A stretch of 64,000 nucleotides of DNA from positions 6,015,501-6,079,500 of the forward strand of contig NZ_CP069338.1 of NCBI RefSeq assembly GCF_016859125.1, given 5' to 3'. How positions within the stretch are numbered: the stretch's first letter is position 1; each line of letters begins with the position of its first letter. The position numbers and the translations under genes are program-made. The notes beneath the pieces were generated by a model that saw nothing but the letters and a program-made list of their open reading frames with translations, searched no databases and was not told where the DNA came from. This stretch comes from Archangium violaceum. GTDB taxonomy: Bacteria > Myxococcota > Myxococcia > Myxococcales > Myxococcaceae. Shown in pieces: positions 17,975 through 26,920 of this stretch.

Positions 17975-20014
17975 ATGAAGAAACCCGGTCTCCGGGTCGC
18001 CCTGTTCGCCTCGTTCACCGCGCCCCTGGTGTTCATCCTCCTGGGCCTCCACCTGTCCCTGTCCTGGCTGGTCTCGAACTATCTCGAGACGCGGCTCATG
18101 GAGCATGGCCGAGCCAAAGCCGTGGAGCTCGCCAGCCTCCTGCCGCTGCCGGACGCGGACAAGCAGGCCATGCGCGCCATGGGCTCGCTGGGCGCGGATC
18201 AGGACTTCACGTACGTGGCCATCGTTGCCAGCAATGGCTCCATTCTCCTGGAGAGTAGCGGGCAGCCCGAGCGTTTTTCCGCGTTGCTCGGACAGCTCCC
18301 CCAGGAGACCGCCTCGTCCTTCGAGCTCCCCAATGGGGACCAGCTCCTGTCCGAGCTGGCGCGAGGGCCCCAGTGTGGAGCCGGGGCGTGCCGGGTCGTG
18401 GTGGTGGTGAACTTCGCGCCCCTGCGCGACATCCTGAGTGAGCTCACCCTGCTGCTGGTGACGGCCTTCCTCATCGGTCTGTCGGTGGTGGTGGGCCTCA
18501 TCTACCTCGTCACGAACAAGTTCATCCTCCGGCCGTTGGATCGCATGATGGCGGTGGCGCGCAAGATGGCGGAGGGGGATCTCACCAGCCGCGTCCCGGT
18601 GGATGGCGCGGGCGAGCTGTCCCAGCTGGCCGAGGCGCTCGATGGCATCGGCCAGTCGCTGCGCAAGACGCTCGGGCAGGTGCGCGGCGTGTCCGAGGTG
18701 GTCTCCAACGTCATCGAGCAGCTCTCGCGCGCCGGCACCACGGTGTCCTCGGGCGCCTCCACCATCCAGGGGCGCGTGGAGGAGACGTCTTCCTCCATGG
18801 AGCAGATGCTGGCCAGCCTGCGTGGCATCGCGGAGAACGTGGAGGTGCTCTACCAGAGCGCCGAGGAGAGCAGCTCCTCCATCATGGAGATGGCGGCCAC
18901 CAACGACGAGGTGGCCGAGAACGTCCAGGCCATGGCCGCCAGCGTGGAGGAGACCACCAGCGCCATCGAGGAGATGACCTTCTCCATCAAGGAGGTCGCC
19001 AAGAACATCGACGAGCTGCGCGACTCCACCGAGGAGACGAGCACCTCCATCGGGCAGATGGACAGCGCCATCGGCCAGGTGGAGGCCAACGCCAACGAGA
19101 CGGCGCGCCTGTCCGAGCAGGTGTCCGAGGACGCCAAGACGGGCGTGGAGGCCCTGCGCAAGACGATGCAGGGCATGGACCGCATCAAGGAGTCCACCCG
19201 CGGCGCCTCGGGCGTCATCGACAGCCTGGGCCGGCGCATCTCGGAGATCGGCAACATCCTCAACGTCATCGACGACGTGGCCGAGCAGACCAACCTGCTG
19301 GCGCTCAACGCCGCCATCATCGCCGCGCAGTCGGGCGAGCACGGCAAGGGCTTCGCGGTGGTCGCGGATGAAATCAAGGACCTGGCCGACCGCACGGGCA
19401 AGTCCACCAAGGAGATCGCCGACCTCATCAGCCGCGTGCAGGAGGAGAGCCGCAACGCGGTGCAGGTGATGAACCAGGGCGTGCGCAACGTGGAGGAGGG
19501 CGTGAACCTGGGCCGCGAGGCCGAGGGGACCCTGCGGAAGATCAACGACAGCGCGCAGAAGTCCACGCAGATGGTGAAGGCCATCGCCCGGGCCACGGTG
19601 GAGCAGGCGCGCGGCAGCAAGCAGGTGACACAGGCCATCCACCGCATCTCCGAGACGGTGCAGATGATCTCCAAGGCCTCCAACGAGCAGGCCAAGGGCG
19701 GCGAGCAGATCATGAACAGCGCCGAGCGGATGAAGGCCATCACCGCCCACGTGCAGCGCAGCAGCCAGGAGCAGGCGCACGGCAGCAAGCAGATCACCCG
19801 CTCCATCGAGAACATCAACGAGATGGTCACCCACCTCAACCGCGCCCAGAAGGAGCAGACCAAGGGCAGCGAGCAGGTGCTCAAGGCGGTGGAGGCCATC
19901 AAGGGGGTGTCCGAGCACCAGACGCGCTCGGTGAAGGCGCTGGAAGAGGCCATCGACAGCCTGCAGCGTCAGTCCGAGGTGCTGCGCGCGGAGAGCCGGC
20001 GCTTCAAGGTGTAG
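17975..20014 (+). CDS. Methyl-accepting chemotaxis protein
   Basis: A 679-residue receptor with an N-terminal membrane helix (about 8-30), a short extracytoplasmic sensor of some 110 residues, a second helix (about 155-180), a HAMP domain (FILRPLDRMMAVARKMAEGDLTSRVP) and a very long cytoplasmic helical hairpin. The hairpin tip DDVAEQTNLLALNAAIIAAQ is the CheA/CheW-binding signature, here with IIAAQ in place of the usual IEAAR. It should signal to a Frz- or Che-type pathway; no che genes are nearby. A TTG further upstream is a weak alternative start. Ligand unknown. Confidence 0.95.
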   Translation: MKKPGLRVALFASFTAPLVFILLGLHLSLSWLVSNYLETRLMEHGRAKAVELASLLPLPDADKQAMRAMGSLGADQDFTYVAIVASNGSILLESSGQPERFSALLGQLPQETASSFELPNGDQLLSELARGPQCGAGACRVVVVVNFAPLRDILSELTLLLVTAFLIGLSVVVGLIYLVTNKFILRPLDRMMAVARKMAEGDLTSRVPVDGAGELSQLAEALDGIGQSLRKTLGQVRGVSEVVSNVIEQLSRAGTTVSSGASTIQGRVEETSSSMEQMLASLRGIAENVEVLYQSAEESSSSIMEMAATNDEVAENVQAMAASVEETTSAIEEMTFSIKEVAKNIDELRDSTEETSTSIGQMDSAIGQVEANANETARLSEQVSEDAKTGVEALRKTMQGMDRIKESTRGASGVIDSLGRRISEIGNILNVIDDVAEQTNLLALNAAIIAAQSGEHGKGFAVVADEIKDLADRTGKSTKEIADLISRVQEESRNAVQVMNQGVRNVEEGVNLGREAEGTLRKINDSAQKSTQMVKAIARATVEQARGSKQVTQAIHRISETVQMISKASNEQAKGGEQIMNSAERMKAITAHVQRSSQEQAHGSKQITRSIENINEMVTHLNRAQKEQTKGSEQVLKAVEAIKGVSEHQTRSVKALEEAIDSLQRQSEVLRAESRRFKV

Positions 20015-20138
20015 CGCGCGAGGCTCGCGCCGGGGCAGGCGAGGGGGCTACCCCATGCCCTCGTGCTGGCGTCACCCTGGCGCTCGCGGCCCCTGGTGCC
20101 GTTTCGTTCGATGCATAGCGTTGGGCCAGGAGGTCGAT

Positions 20139-20492
20139 ATGGAACAAACCGTGAAGCGGCGTGATCCCATCGTGCTCGGCTCGCTCTGGATGATCGGCGT
20201 GAGCCTCGTCCTGTTCTTCCTGCCCGCCGTGAATGGTCTGATCGGCGGCGTGGTGGGCGGGTACAAGGTTGGCAACGTGAAGCGGGCGCTCGGGGCCGCG
20301 ATCCTGCCGGCGATCGTCGTGTGCGTGGGGCTCTGGCTGTTGCTGGCCGTTTTCAACCTGCCCGTCGTGGGCTTCCTCTCGGGAGTGGCGCTCGGCCTGT
20401 GGGTGCTCTTCTCCAGCATTGGCGTGCTGGTGGGGGCGGCGGTGGGCGGCGCGATGGCGGGCGCGAGCTCGCACCGGCGGCTGCCGGCCTGA
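20139..20492 (+). CDS. Small multi-pass membrane protein, 117 aa
   Basis: This start is preceded by an ideal CAGGAGG site. After a basic N-terminus (EQTVKRRDP) come about three hydrophobic segments rich in Gly and Val, with glycine-zipper-like spacing (NGLIGGVVGGYKVG, GVLVGAAVGGAMAG). No family is firmly recognised; such proteins are often annotated as DUF or small membrane proteins. It sits between the chemoreceptor and tat genes, with over 230 bp before tatB, so it is probably a separate unit. Confidence 0.75.
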   Translation: MEQTVKRRDPIVLGSLWMIGVSLVLFFLPAVNGLIGGVVGGYKVGNVKRALGAAILPAIVVCVGLWLLLAVFNLPVVGFLSGVALGLWVLFSSIGVLVGAAVGGAMAGASSHRRLPA

Positions 20493-20726
20493 GGTCCGGA
20501 CCTCCTGGGCCAGGGCGGGGTTGGGCATCGGCGTGGCACTCCCGGGCCGGCGGCGGCCCTGGGCACGGGGGGGGAGCGCCCCGTTCGTGAGTGCACACCG
20601 GGCGGGGGTGGGGCCATTTGCCCCGCTTCCCCCGGAGGCAGGCAGACGAGGGGCGGTCCAATCGGGTTGCACCCCGACGCTGGGGGCGCGATAACCCCGA
20701 GGCGGTTTTTCTGGAGCCATCCGCTC
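20493..20726. other. Intergenic region upstream of tatB
   Basis: A 234-bp stretch between the small membrane protein and tatB. No open frame with coding character, convincing hairpin or promoter was recognised; it presumably holds the tat promoter. Confidence 0.5.
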
Positions 20727-21185
20727 ATGTTCAACATCGGCGCAGGCGAACTGGTTTTCATCCTGGTGGCGGCGCTGCTCGTGCTCGGGCCGCAGCGGCT
20801 GCCCGAGTTCGCGCGGGCCATCGGTAAGTTCGTGCGGGATTTCCGCCGGCAGACCGACGAGGTCCGCACCGTGGTGGAGCGCGAGTTCTACAAGATGGAT
20901 CAGGAGTTCCAGGACGAGCCGCGTCCCAAGGTGCCCGGACCCATCCCGGCGGCGATGCCCCAGGTGGCGCCCGTGGCTCCGCCCGTGACGCCGGCCGCCC
21001 TCCCGGAGACCCAGGCCGTCGTGGCCACCCCGGAGTCCGCCGCGCCGGCCATGGCCACGGTGGCCGTGGAGACCGCGTCTTCCCCTTCCGAGCCGCTCGC
21101 CGCGGAGGCGGATGCCCTTCCGCGCCTGGAGCCCATCCCGGGCACGGTGGCGCGCAACGCTCCCACGCCCAAGAGCGGTGGATAG
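20727..21185 (+). CDS. tatB: Twin-arginine translocase subunit, TatB-like
   Basis: The 152-residue protein has a single N-terminal membrane helix (GELVFILVAALLVLG) followed by PQRLPEFARAIGKFVRDFRRQ, the amphipathic helix typical of TatA/TatB. The Glu near residue 8 and GPQRLPE hinge favour TatB. The C-terminal half is a Pro/Ala-rich tail of the type found on TatB of delta-lineage bacteria. With TatC, encoded 18 bp downstream, it forms the receptor for folded proteins carrying RR signal peptides in the inner membrane. Confidence 0.88.
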   Translation: MFNIGAGELVFILVAALLVLGPQRLPEFARAIGKFVRDFRRQTDEVRTVVEREFYKMDQEFQDEPRPKVPGPIPAAMPQVAPVAPPVTPAALPETQAVVATPESAAPAMATVAVETASSPSEPLAAEADALPRLEPIPGTVARNAPTPKSGG

Positions 21186-21203
21186 CCCCCGAGATTCGCG
21201 ACA

Positions 21204-22433
21204 GTGGACAACGAACTTCGAATGAGTCTGGCGGAGCACCTGACGGAGCTCCGCTCCCGCCTGCTCAAGTGTACGGCCGCGGTGTTCGTCCTGGGCGCCG
21301 CGTCGATGGTGTTCGCCCGGCCCATCTTCGGCATCCTGGTGAAGCCGGTGCTGGACGCGCTGCCGGCGGACGGGCGCGCGCTCGTCTACACCTCGGGTAT
21401 CGAGGAAATCAACGTCCTGATGAAGGTGGGCGTCTACTGCGGCATCTTCCTGACGACGCCCGTCATCCTCTGGCAGATCTGGGGTTTCGTGTCGCCGGGG
21501 CTCTTCCCGGAGGAGCGCCGCTACGCGGCGCCCTTCGTGTTCATGGGCTCGCTGGCGTTCCTGCTGGGCGCGATGTTCTGTTACTTCGCGGTGCTGCCCT
21601 CGATGTTCAAGTTCCTCCTCAACGAGGAGGAGAGCCTGGCGATCTCCCAGCGGCTGGACGTGGGACGGCTGAGGGCGGATGACGCGCTGCGCTTCTTGAG
21701 TATTGGCGAGGCGGAGCGGGCGGGGAAGCTGGCCCAGGAGGCGAGCGCGGCGCTGAAGGCGGAGGGCGGAGGGCAGATGCCGGAAGTCACGCGACCGCCA
21801 GCGGAGAGCGTGGAGCTGGAGGCGCGGCTGGCGGGGCTGGGGCGGTTGGTGGACGCGGCGGCGGATGGCTTCGGAGGGCCGGCGCGCATCGTGCTGCGCG
21901 AGGCGGTGGAGAAGCGGGCGGAGGCGGTGGAGGCGTACGCGAAGGAGGACTACGGGGCGGCGGCGAAGGCCATGGACGAGGCGGCGAGCCTGCTGGCCGG
22001 GGTGGCGCCGACGCGGGCCGAGGAGATGGCGGGGCTGTGGCGGCTGGAGAAGGAGCTGGCGCTGGGCAAGGCGCGCTACGTGGCGCATGCGTGGACGAAG
22101 CCGATGCTGACGATGAACGAGCAGCTGTCGCTGGTGCTGCTGCTCATCCTGTCGTTCGGGGTCATCTTCGAGCTGCCGCTGGTGATGGCGGTGTTGGGCC
22201 TGGTGGGGATCGTGAAGGCGGGCTGGCTGATGAAGTACCAGCGGCACGCGTTCGTGGTGTGCCTCATCCTGGCGGCGGTGCTGACGCCGACGGGCGACGT
22301 GGTGAACCTGTCCTTGATGGCCGGCCCCATGCTGCTCTGCTACGAGATGGGCGTGGTGGCGGTGTGGATGATCGAGCGCAGGCGGGCGAAGCAGGAGTCC
22401 GAGGCGGGCATCACCCCGACGACGGGCGCCTGA
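21204..22433 (+). CDS. tatC: TatC with a ~150-residue periplasmic insertion
   Basis: TatC is the substrate-binding core of the twin-arginine translocase. SLAEHLTELRSRLLK at the N-terminus, WGFVSPGLFPEERRYAAPF (about 93-111) and the six-helix pattern are canonical. At 409 residues it is far longer than the usual ~250. The extra sequence lies at about 141-297, between helix 3 (~110-130) and helix 4 (~306-326), a periplasmic loop in TatC topology. The insert is Ala/Glu/Arg-rich, predicted helical, with some TPR-like spacing (AVEAYAKEDYGAAAKAMDEA). The frame is continuous and codon use matches. The GTG at 21204 is used; ATG 21222 is possible. Operon with tatB. Confidence 0.95.
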   Translation: MDNELRMSLAEHLTELRSRLLKCTAAVFVLGAASMVFARPIFGILVKPVLDALPADGRALVYTSGIEEINVLMKVGVYCGIFLTTPVILWQIWGFVSPGLFPEERRYAAPFVFMGSLAFLLGAMFCYFAVLPSMFKFLLNEEESLAISQRLDVGRLRADDALRFLSIGEAERAGKLAQEASAALKAEGGGQMPEVTRPPAESVELEARLAGLGRLVDAAADGFGGPARIVLREAVEKRAEAVEAYAKEDYGAAAKAMDEAASLLAGVAPTRAEEMAGLWRLEKELALGKARYVAHAWTKPMLTMNEQLSLVLLLILSFGVIFELPLVMAVLGLVGIVKAGWLMKYQRHAFVVCLILAAVLTPTGDVVNLSLMAGPMLLCYEMGVVAVWMIERRRAKQESEAGITPTTGA

Positions 22434-22485
22434 GCCGGCCTTCCAACCGGTGGCGTTGTCTTCCCTCCCTGGAGGGGCGTAGCCT

Positions 22486-22791
22486 GTGCGGACCTGGGGC
22501 AAGAAGAGGGGGGCTGGTGGAACACGTTCTCCACAAGCGTTGGAGGATGCTCGGACGATTGTCCGATTATGTCATTCTCCGAAACCCGAGCGCCGAGGAC
22601 CTCAGGACTGGTCTGCAGGTGCTTCAGGCATTCATTATCTCGCTTCTGGAGCATTGGCTCTCTTCTGGCTCGGCACGTACCCTCCACTCGAGCTACGGGC
22701 GGGTGCGCGCTACTGCATCGAGCTGCCGGATGGCGTCATCCGGGAGGGCACGCTGACTCCGGGTCGCCCCAACGAGCAGGAGAAGATCTGA
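22486..22791 (+). pseudogene. Decayed VgrG-tail-like fragment
   Basis: A short open stretch whose last ~45 residues look like protein: LELRAGARYCIELPDGVIREGTL resembles the C-terminal extension on myxobacterial type VI spike (VgrG-like) proteins, where the motif continues into a longer beta domain. Here the similarity stops after GTL and the frame ends within ten residues. The upstream part does not read like a domain, and coding-like fragments occur in another frame. I read it as the remnant of a longer gene, left beside the LysM gene that often accompanies such tips. The identification is from memory of the motif only. Confidence 0.35.
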
Positions 22792-22844
22792 GACATCGTC
22801 CCTGACGAGGTCTGATGCGCAGCAGCAGGACGAGGGGGGAAGAG

Positions 22845-23486
22845 ATGCCGCAGCACAAAGTGCAACCGGGTGAATGTCTCGATGCCATCGCGCTCCGTTA
22901 TGGCTTCTCGGATTGGAACCACGTCTATAACCATCCGAAGAACGAGGCGTTGCGCAAGAAGCGGCCCAATCCGCACCTGCTCCACCCAGGTGATGTCGTT
23001 TTCATCCCCGAGTTGCAGAAGCAAGACCGGCGGTTCGCGACGGGACAGACCCACCAGTTCATCTACAAACGCCCCATGAGGGAGTTGCGGCTCAATCTCC
23101 GGGACGAGCAGGGCGAGCCGCTGCGGAACATGCCGTACCTCCTGGAGGTGGATGGGGTTGCGAGCGATGGCACCACGGACGGGGATGGCCACCTCGTCCA
23201 CAAGGTGCCAGTGAAGGCGGAGAGCGCGAAGCTGGCAGTGGGTGAGCGGGAGTGGACTGTGCGGATCGGCTTTCTCAACCCCGTCAGGGATACGGATGAC
23301 GAAGGCATCTCTGGCGTCCAGGCCCGGTTGCGGAACCTGGGATTCGACCCCGGCCCTATCGAAGGGAAGTTGAGCCCGCAGCTTCGCGATGCGATCTGCT
23401 CCTTCGAGGTCCTCCATGGGCTCGAAGTGACGGGCGAGCCGAGTGGCAAGACTCTCGACAAGTTGCTGGACGTCCATGGTGGGTGA
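22845..23486 (+). CDS. LysM / peptidoglycan-binding domain protein
   Basis: A 213-residue soluble protein. Residues ~3-50 form a LysM domain (HKVQPGECLDAIALRYGF ... HPGDVVFIPE). The middle (about 75-140) resembles a carboxypeptidase-regulatory-like beta sandwich (EPLRNMPYLLEVDG..SDGTTDGDGHL). The C-terminal ~60 residues are a PG_binding_1 domain (VQARLRNLGFDPGPIEGKLSPQLRDAICSFE). There is no signal peptide, as expected for cargo loaded in the cytoplasm by a contractile secretion system rather than Sec. The ATG at 22845 has a good GGGGGAAGAG site; ATG 22815 is an alternative. It is followed 24 bp later by the 718-residue gene, and is probably part of the same effector module. Confidence 0.85.
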   Translation: MPQHKVQPGECLDAIALRYGFSDWNHVYNHPKNEALRKKRPNPHLLHPGDVVFIPELQKQDRRFATGQTHQFIYKRPMRELRLNLRDEQGEPLRNMPYLLEVDGVASDGTTDGDGHLVHKVPVKAESAKLAVGEREWTVRIGFLNPVRDTDDEGISGVQARLRNLGFDPGPIEGKLSPQLRDAICSFEVLHGLEVTGEPSGKTLDKLLDVHGG

Positions 23487-23510
23487 GTCTCTTACTCAAG
23501 GAGAAGAGCC

Positions 23511-25667
23511 GTGACGGATACGAACCAGAAGGCGCCGCCTGTGGCTCCCGCCCCTTCTTCTCAGCCATCGTCTGGTGCCGAGGTCCCACCTGCTGCCACG
23601 TCTGCTTCTGTTGGGACCAAAACCGCGGATGTGGCACCCAACACACCCGCCACGGTGAGTGCGGGGGGCTGTGATACCAATCCTTGTTTCATTTGCTGGC
23701 TGCGCCAGCGGGTAAAAGACGCCCTGTCCACCCAGGGGGGGGCCTTCAACGAGAAGCCTCTCCATCTCAACTTGGTGGGGTTGCGCCTGGAGAACTCGAT
23801 TTCGGACGAGTTCGACGACGCGATGATCGTCTTCTTCAAGATGCTCGAAGGGGCGAAGCTCGCGGACTTCGAAAAGACCGTGGAGGAGACGCTACGCAAG
23901 GATTTGGAAAAAGTCCTCGCCAAGAACAAGGACAAGGTGAAGTTCATCCCTTGCAGCAAGGGACTCTGGGTAGCTGCGAAGCTTCAGATCAGCACCGAGC
24001 CGGGAATGGAGGTGCGGCGTGACAGGCTGCGCAGCGCATTGAGCCAACAGGAAGCAGCCATCGCGAAAAACGGGGCGGGTGCAGACAAATGCAAGGAGGA
24101 GCTCAAGGCAATCAACGAGCAACTCCCGCTTGCTGAACAGGAACTGACCAAGGCGAAGGAGGGGAAGGACAAGAAGCTCATTGCGCGCCTCACCCTGAAG
24201 GTCGGCGGCCTCAAGGAGAAGCAGACGCGCTTGACAGCGAGAAGTGCGACGCTCGAGGAGAAAGGCAAGGAACTCGAGGCGAAAAGGGTGAAGCTCGAGG
24301 CGGAATTCATCGCGGCCGAAAAGCCGAAGAACGACGACCCTGAGCTTTTCGGGATAAACGAGGGGAATGAGGGCTGGTATGAGGAAGAGAAGGCCATCCT
24401 TCTGCCTCGTCACTATGCGGATGCCTTCTCGTTTTTCATCCACAAGATATCGTCCGTCAACACCTTCGCCAAAGACACCAGCATGGTGGCGCTCACGACG
24501 GGGTATTTGGAGGCGAGCCGAATCTTCTCCATACGGCGCGTCTGCGCGGAGCGGGTGGACACGTTTCAGGGCAAGAATCGGGTGGTAAGGCAGGTGCGGT
24601 CCGTAGCTGGCAAGGACCGACTCTTCCATGACGACTCGGTGATTCTCGAGTTGAGGAAGAACGATGCAGGAGTGATGGAGGCCTACCTCAAGGAGAACGA
24701 GACCCTCACGAAGCTTGCTCCCGAGGATCAGGTTCTCATCAAGGTTCCGCTTGGAGACAAGGCTATCCAGGTCGTGGGGGGGACCAATCTCCACCGTGCC
24801 CACAACGTGGAACTCCAACAGGATGGCACATTGAAGGAGGCCGGTGGTCCCCAATGGCGGGTCGATTCTTGGTCCGATGGGTGTCAGGTCTTTCCAAGGT
24901 TCGACGAGTTCAATCTCTTCATCCGTTTATGCGCTATTTCGAAGCGATGGCGCTGCGCGTCTGGAGCCACTCGGGCGGGAGAGAAGGAGTGTGTCGTTCT
25001 GGAGGCAAGCGATACGGATGAGAGAGGCGCCGGGGAGCAGGCGCTGGTCGATCGTTTCGGCGAGGACTTCGTCAACAAGGCGGCGGATCTCAACCGGGGA
25101 AACTCAAAGGTTCTCAATCGAATCGAGGAACTCGTCAGGCGCAGGCGTGATTTCGAGTGGACGGACAAGGATGAGAGCCGGCTCTCCGAGCTCGAAACCG
25201 CCAAGAAAGAGGCAGAGAGCAAGAAAGAGGTGGTCGGCAAGAAGGAGGTCGCGGGGAAGCTCGACAAGGCATCCCTCAAGGAAATGGAGAAGCTGAACGT
25301 CAAGAAGGCCAAGGCCTTCACTCAGGCGGAGGCCGACGAGTCCCAGAAGCTCACCGCCGAGCGTGATGCATGGCGCCGTGCTTACATGCGCGACAAGACG
25401 AAGCGGCTGCGGGCGGACCACATGCAGGTGTGCGACATGGCGGGCAAGTGCAGGCAGCCATTCTCGTACACGCTCGTGGAATTGACGGTCAGCCAGTGGT
25501 CCGACCTTGGAGCGTACTTCGGGCAAGCTCGAAACAAGGCTTGGGACGGCACTCTGGTCATCGGGGGCAAGAAGGTGGAGCCGACGGCCAAGGCAGAGCC
25601 GGCGTCTGCACCCGTGCCGAACCCGGCGTCTGAATCCACGAACGCGACTGCTGGAGCGACCCCCTGA
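23511..25667 (+). CDS. Putative peptidoglycan-targeting effector, 718 aa
   Basis: No named family is certain. The GTG start follows AAGGAGAAGAG. A Pro/Ala/Ser-rich N-terminus (1-55) leads into a Cys-bearing segment (DTNPCFICW). A predicted coiled coil spans about 175-270 (Lys/Glu/Leu-rich), and another low-complexity helical stretch spans 545-625. Between them, NLHRAHNV (His428, His431) and, 30 residues on, SWSDGCQVFP (Cys458) resemble the His/Cys pair of L,D-transpeptidase-like and phage SxGCQV enzymes. Conserved-looking aromatic motifs (LPRHYADAFSFF) precede them. There is no signal peptide. It lies downstream of a LysM protein and a VgrG-like remnant and uses noticeably more A/T-ending codons than its flanks. 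An effector role is inferred. Confidence 0.6.
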   Translation: MTDTNQKAPPVAPAPSSQPSSGAEVPPAATSASVGTKTADVAPNTPATVSAGGCDTNPCFICWLRQRVKDALSTQGGAFNEKPLHLNLVGLRLENSISDEFDDAMIVFFKMLEGAKLADFEKTVEETLRKDLEKVLAKNKDKVKFIPCSKGLWVAAKLQISTEPGMEVRRDRLRSALSQQEAAIAKNGAGADKCKEELKAINEQLPLAEQELTKAKEGKDKKLIARLTLKVGGLKEKQTRLTARSATLEEKGKELEAKRVKLEAEFIAAEKPKNDDPELFGINEGNEGWYEEEKAILLPRHYADAFSFFIHKISSVNTFAKDTSMVALTTGYLEASRIFSIRRVCAERVDTFQGKNRVVRQVRSVAGKDRLFHDDSVILELRKNDAGVMEAYLKENETLTKLAPEDQVLIKVPLGDKAIQVVGGTNLHRAHNVELQQDGTLKEAGGPQWRVDSWSDGCQVFPRFDEFNLFIRLCAISKRWRCASGATRAGEKECVVLEASDTDERGAGEQALVDRFGEDFVNKAADLNRGNSKVLNRIEELVRRRRDFEWTDKDESRLSELETAKKEAESKKEVVGKKEVAGKLDKASLKEMEKLNVKKAKAFTQAEADESQKLTAERDAWRRAYMRDKTKRLRADHMQVCDMAGKCRQPFSYTLVELTVSQWSDLGAYFGQARNKAWDGTLVIGGKKVEPTAKAEPASAPVPNPASESTNATAGATP

Positions 25668-25676
25668 ATCTTCAGC

Positions 25677-26819
25677 TCAGCGCATCAGCGAGAGCTTGCC
25701 CGGGAGCAGGTCGTGGCAGCCGGGGGCTCCGTCGCCGCTCATGAAGGCTCCTACCCAACGGATGCTCTTCTTCCCCTCGAGTGTGATGGATGGGTAGTAC
25801 TCAATCCACTCACCGTCGCCGAAGGAGAACAACTGGGAACCCACGAGTTGGAGTTCGTCATCCGGGCGGGAAACGACTGTGACAGGGGCCCCGATGAGGG
25901 CTCCCCGAGCAATGGTTTCGAAGTTCTCCAGGGGCGGCTTCGTCTCGTCAGCACCTTTGCGCAGGAGCTCCTGACGAATGCCCTGCTGCATCCAGTCAGC
26001 GCTGATGAGCGGCGAGGGGGCAAGGACGTCCTGCACCTCTGTGCTTTCATCGAAGAGGTTACGGGGGAGCTTTTCCGAACGTGAATAGCCGAGCAGCAGG
26101 GCCGCGGCGGTGGCCACCTGGGCCGGAGGCCGGGCGGATTTGTGGGTGGACTCCTCGGACAGGAGCCCCCACTCGGAGACGGCGAGATCGTCGTACCTGG
26201 TCCACCTGGAACGCGGCGCATTTCCCCGAAAGGTGAGTTGGATGTTCTGGCCGGAAACAGGCTGCGGGAAGACGACCAGGCGTGGCGAGAGGCTGGTTTC
26301 GTCCTTGACGAGTAGACAGGTGGGGTCCGGTGCCTGCTCATCCATGTCCACGACATAGCGCAGCGTGTATTGGCCCACCTCGCGACCATCCACGCTCAGC
26401 ACCATGCGGTCGGGTGCGAGGTTCTGTAGGAAAACCTCCAGGGACTTCGTGTAACCCGGCACCAACCAGAAGCCGGACAGAGTGACGGGACGGGGGAACT
26501 CGATCGTGATGGATTCGCCGTAACCCATGCCTGCCGCCCCCTCCACCCAGGCCGTTGCCAGCTTGCCATCGAAGGCGTTGAGCACCGAGTAGCGTCGTGG
26601 ATCCTTGGCCTTCAGGGTGGAAGAGGCCCAGACCTTCGCTTTCTGGCCCAGGAGTGTGACCGTCTCCTTTCGGGGTTGGAGCTGGGCGGAGGCTCTGTAG
26701 GGGTTTATGAGCACCAGGCCCAGCACGGCCAGCATGGCGAGTCGGACGGACGCGGACCCCTGCGGTCGGCACGGGGAACAGGGTAGATCTCGCAGGATGT
26801 CGAGCAGGGCGGAACTCAT
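25677..26819 (-). CDS. Exported discoidin-like protein, possible immunity partner
   Basis: The protein has 380 residues. A long n-region and hydrophobic stretch (LAMLAVLGLVLINPYRASA) form a signal peptide. The mature N-terminal domain has a naFDGklaTAWVEG pattern (VLNAFDGKLATAWVEGAAG) followed by GESITIEFPRPVTLSGFWLVPGY, which matches the discoidin-like 'NADase-type glycan-binding' domain common in myxobacteria. The C-terminal ~200 residues are unrecognised. It converges on the 718-residue gene with only 9 bp between stops. An exported protein is where immunity against a wall-targeting effector would need to be, so a partner role is plausible, though unproven. ATG 26735 would give a shorter signal peptide. 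Confidence 0.7.
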   Translation of the reverse strand: MSSALLDILRDLPCSPCRPQGSASVRLAMLAVLGLVLINPYRASAQLQPRKETVTLLGQKAKVWASSTLKAKDPRRYSVLNAFDGKLATAWVEGAAGMGYGESITIEFPRPVTLSGFWLVPGYTKSLEVFLQNLAPDRMVLSVDGREVGQYTLRYVVDMDEQAPDPTCLLVKDETSLSPRLVVFPQPVSGQNIQLTFRGNAPRSRWTRYDDLAVSEWGLLSEESTHKSARPPAQVATAAALLLGYSRSEKLPRNLFDESTEVQDVLAPSPLISADWMQQGIRQELLRKGADETKPPLENFETIARGALIGAPVTVVSRPDDELQLVGSQLFSFGDGEWIEYYPSITLEGKKSIRWVGAFMSGDGAPGCHDLLPGKLSLMR

Positions 26820-26920
26820 ACTTGTGACTATAGACGACCCGTTCCCCAGGACATTCCTCCCGGCCATGCAGCGGAGGGGGCGTAGGGAGTAGGGTGACGT
26901 CATCGAGCGGGAGTTCGTCG

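Noticed and set aside
16715-19918. 1067-residue minus-strand open frame over the chemoreceptor
   Set aside because: Low-complexity His/Leu/Asp composition; the opposite strand encodes a complete MCP.
20016-20030. GCGCGAG-G-CTCGCGC hairpin just after the chemoreceptor stop
   Set aside because: One-base loop and no T-tract; too common by chance in such G/C-rich sequence to call a terminator.
20004-22502. 832-residue minus-strand open frame over the tat genes
   Set aside because: His/Arg-rich shadow; TatB and TatC motifs are on the plus strand.
22569-22805. Alternative plus-strand frame within the VgrG-like remnant
   Set aside because: No protein-like pattern; the short similarity is in the frame ending at 22791.
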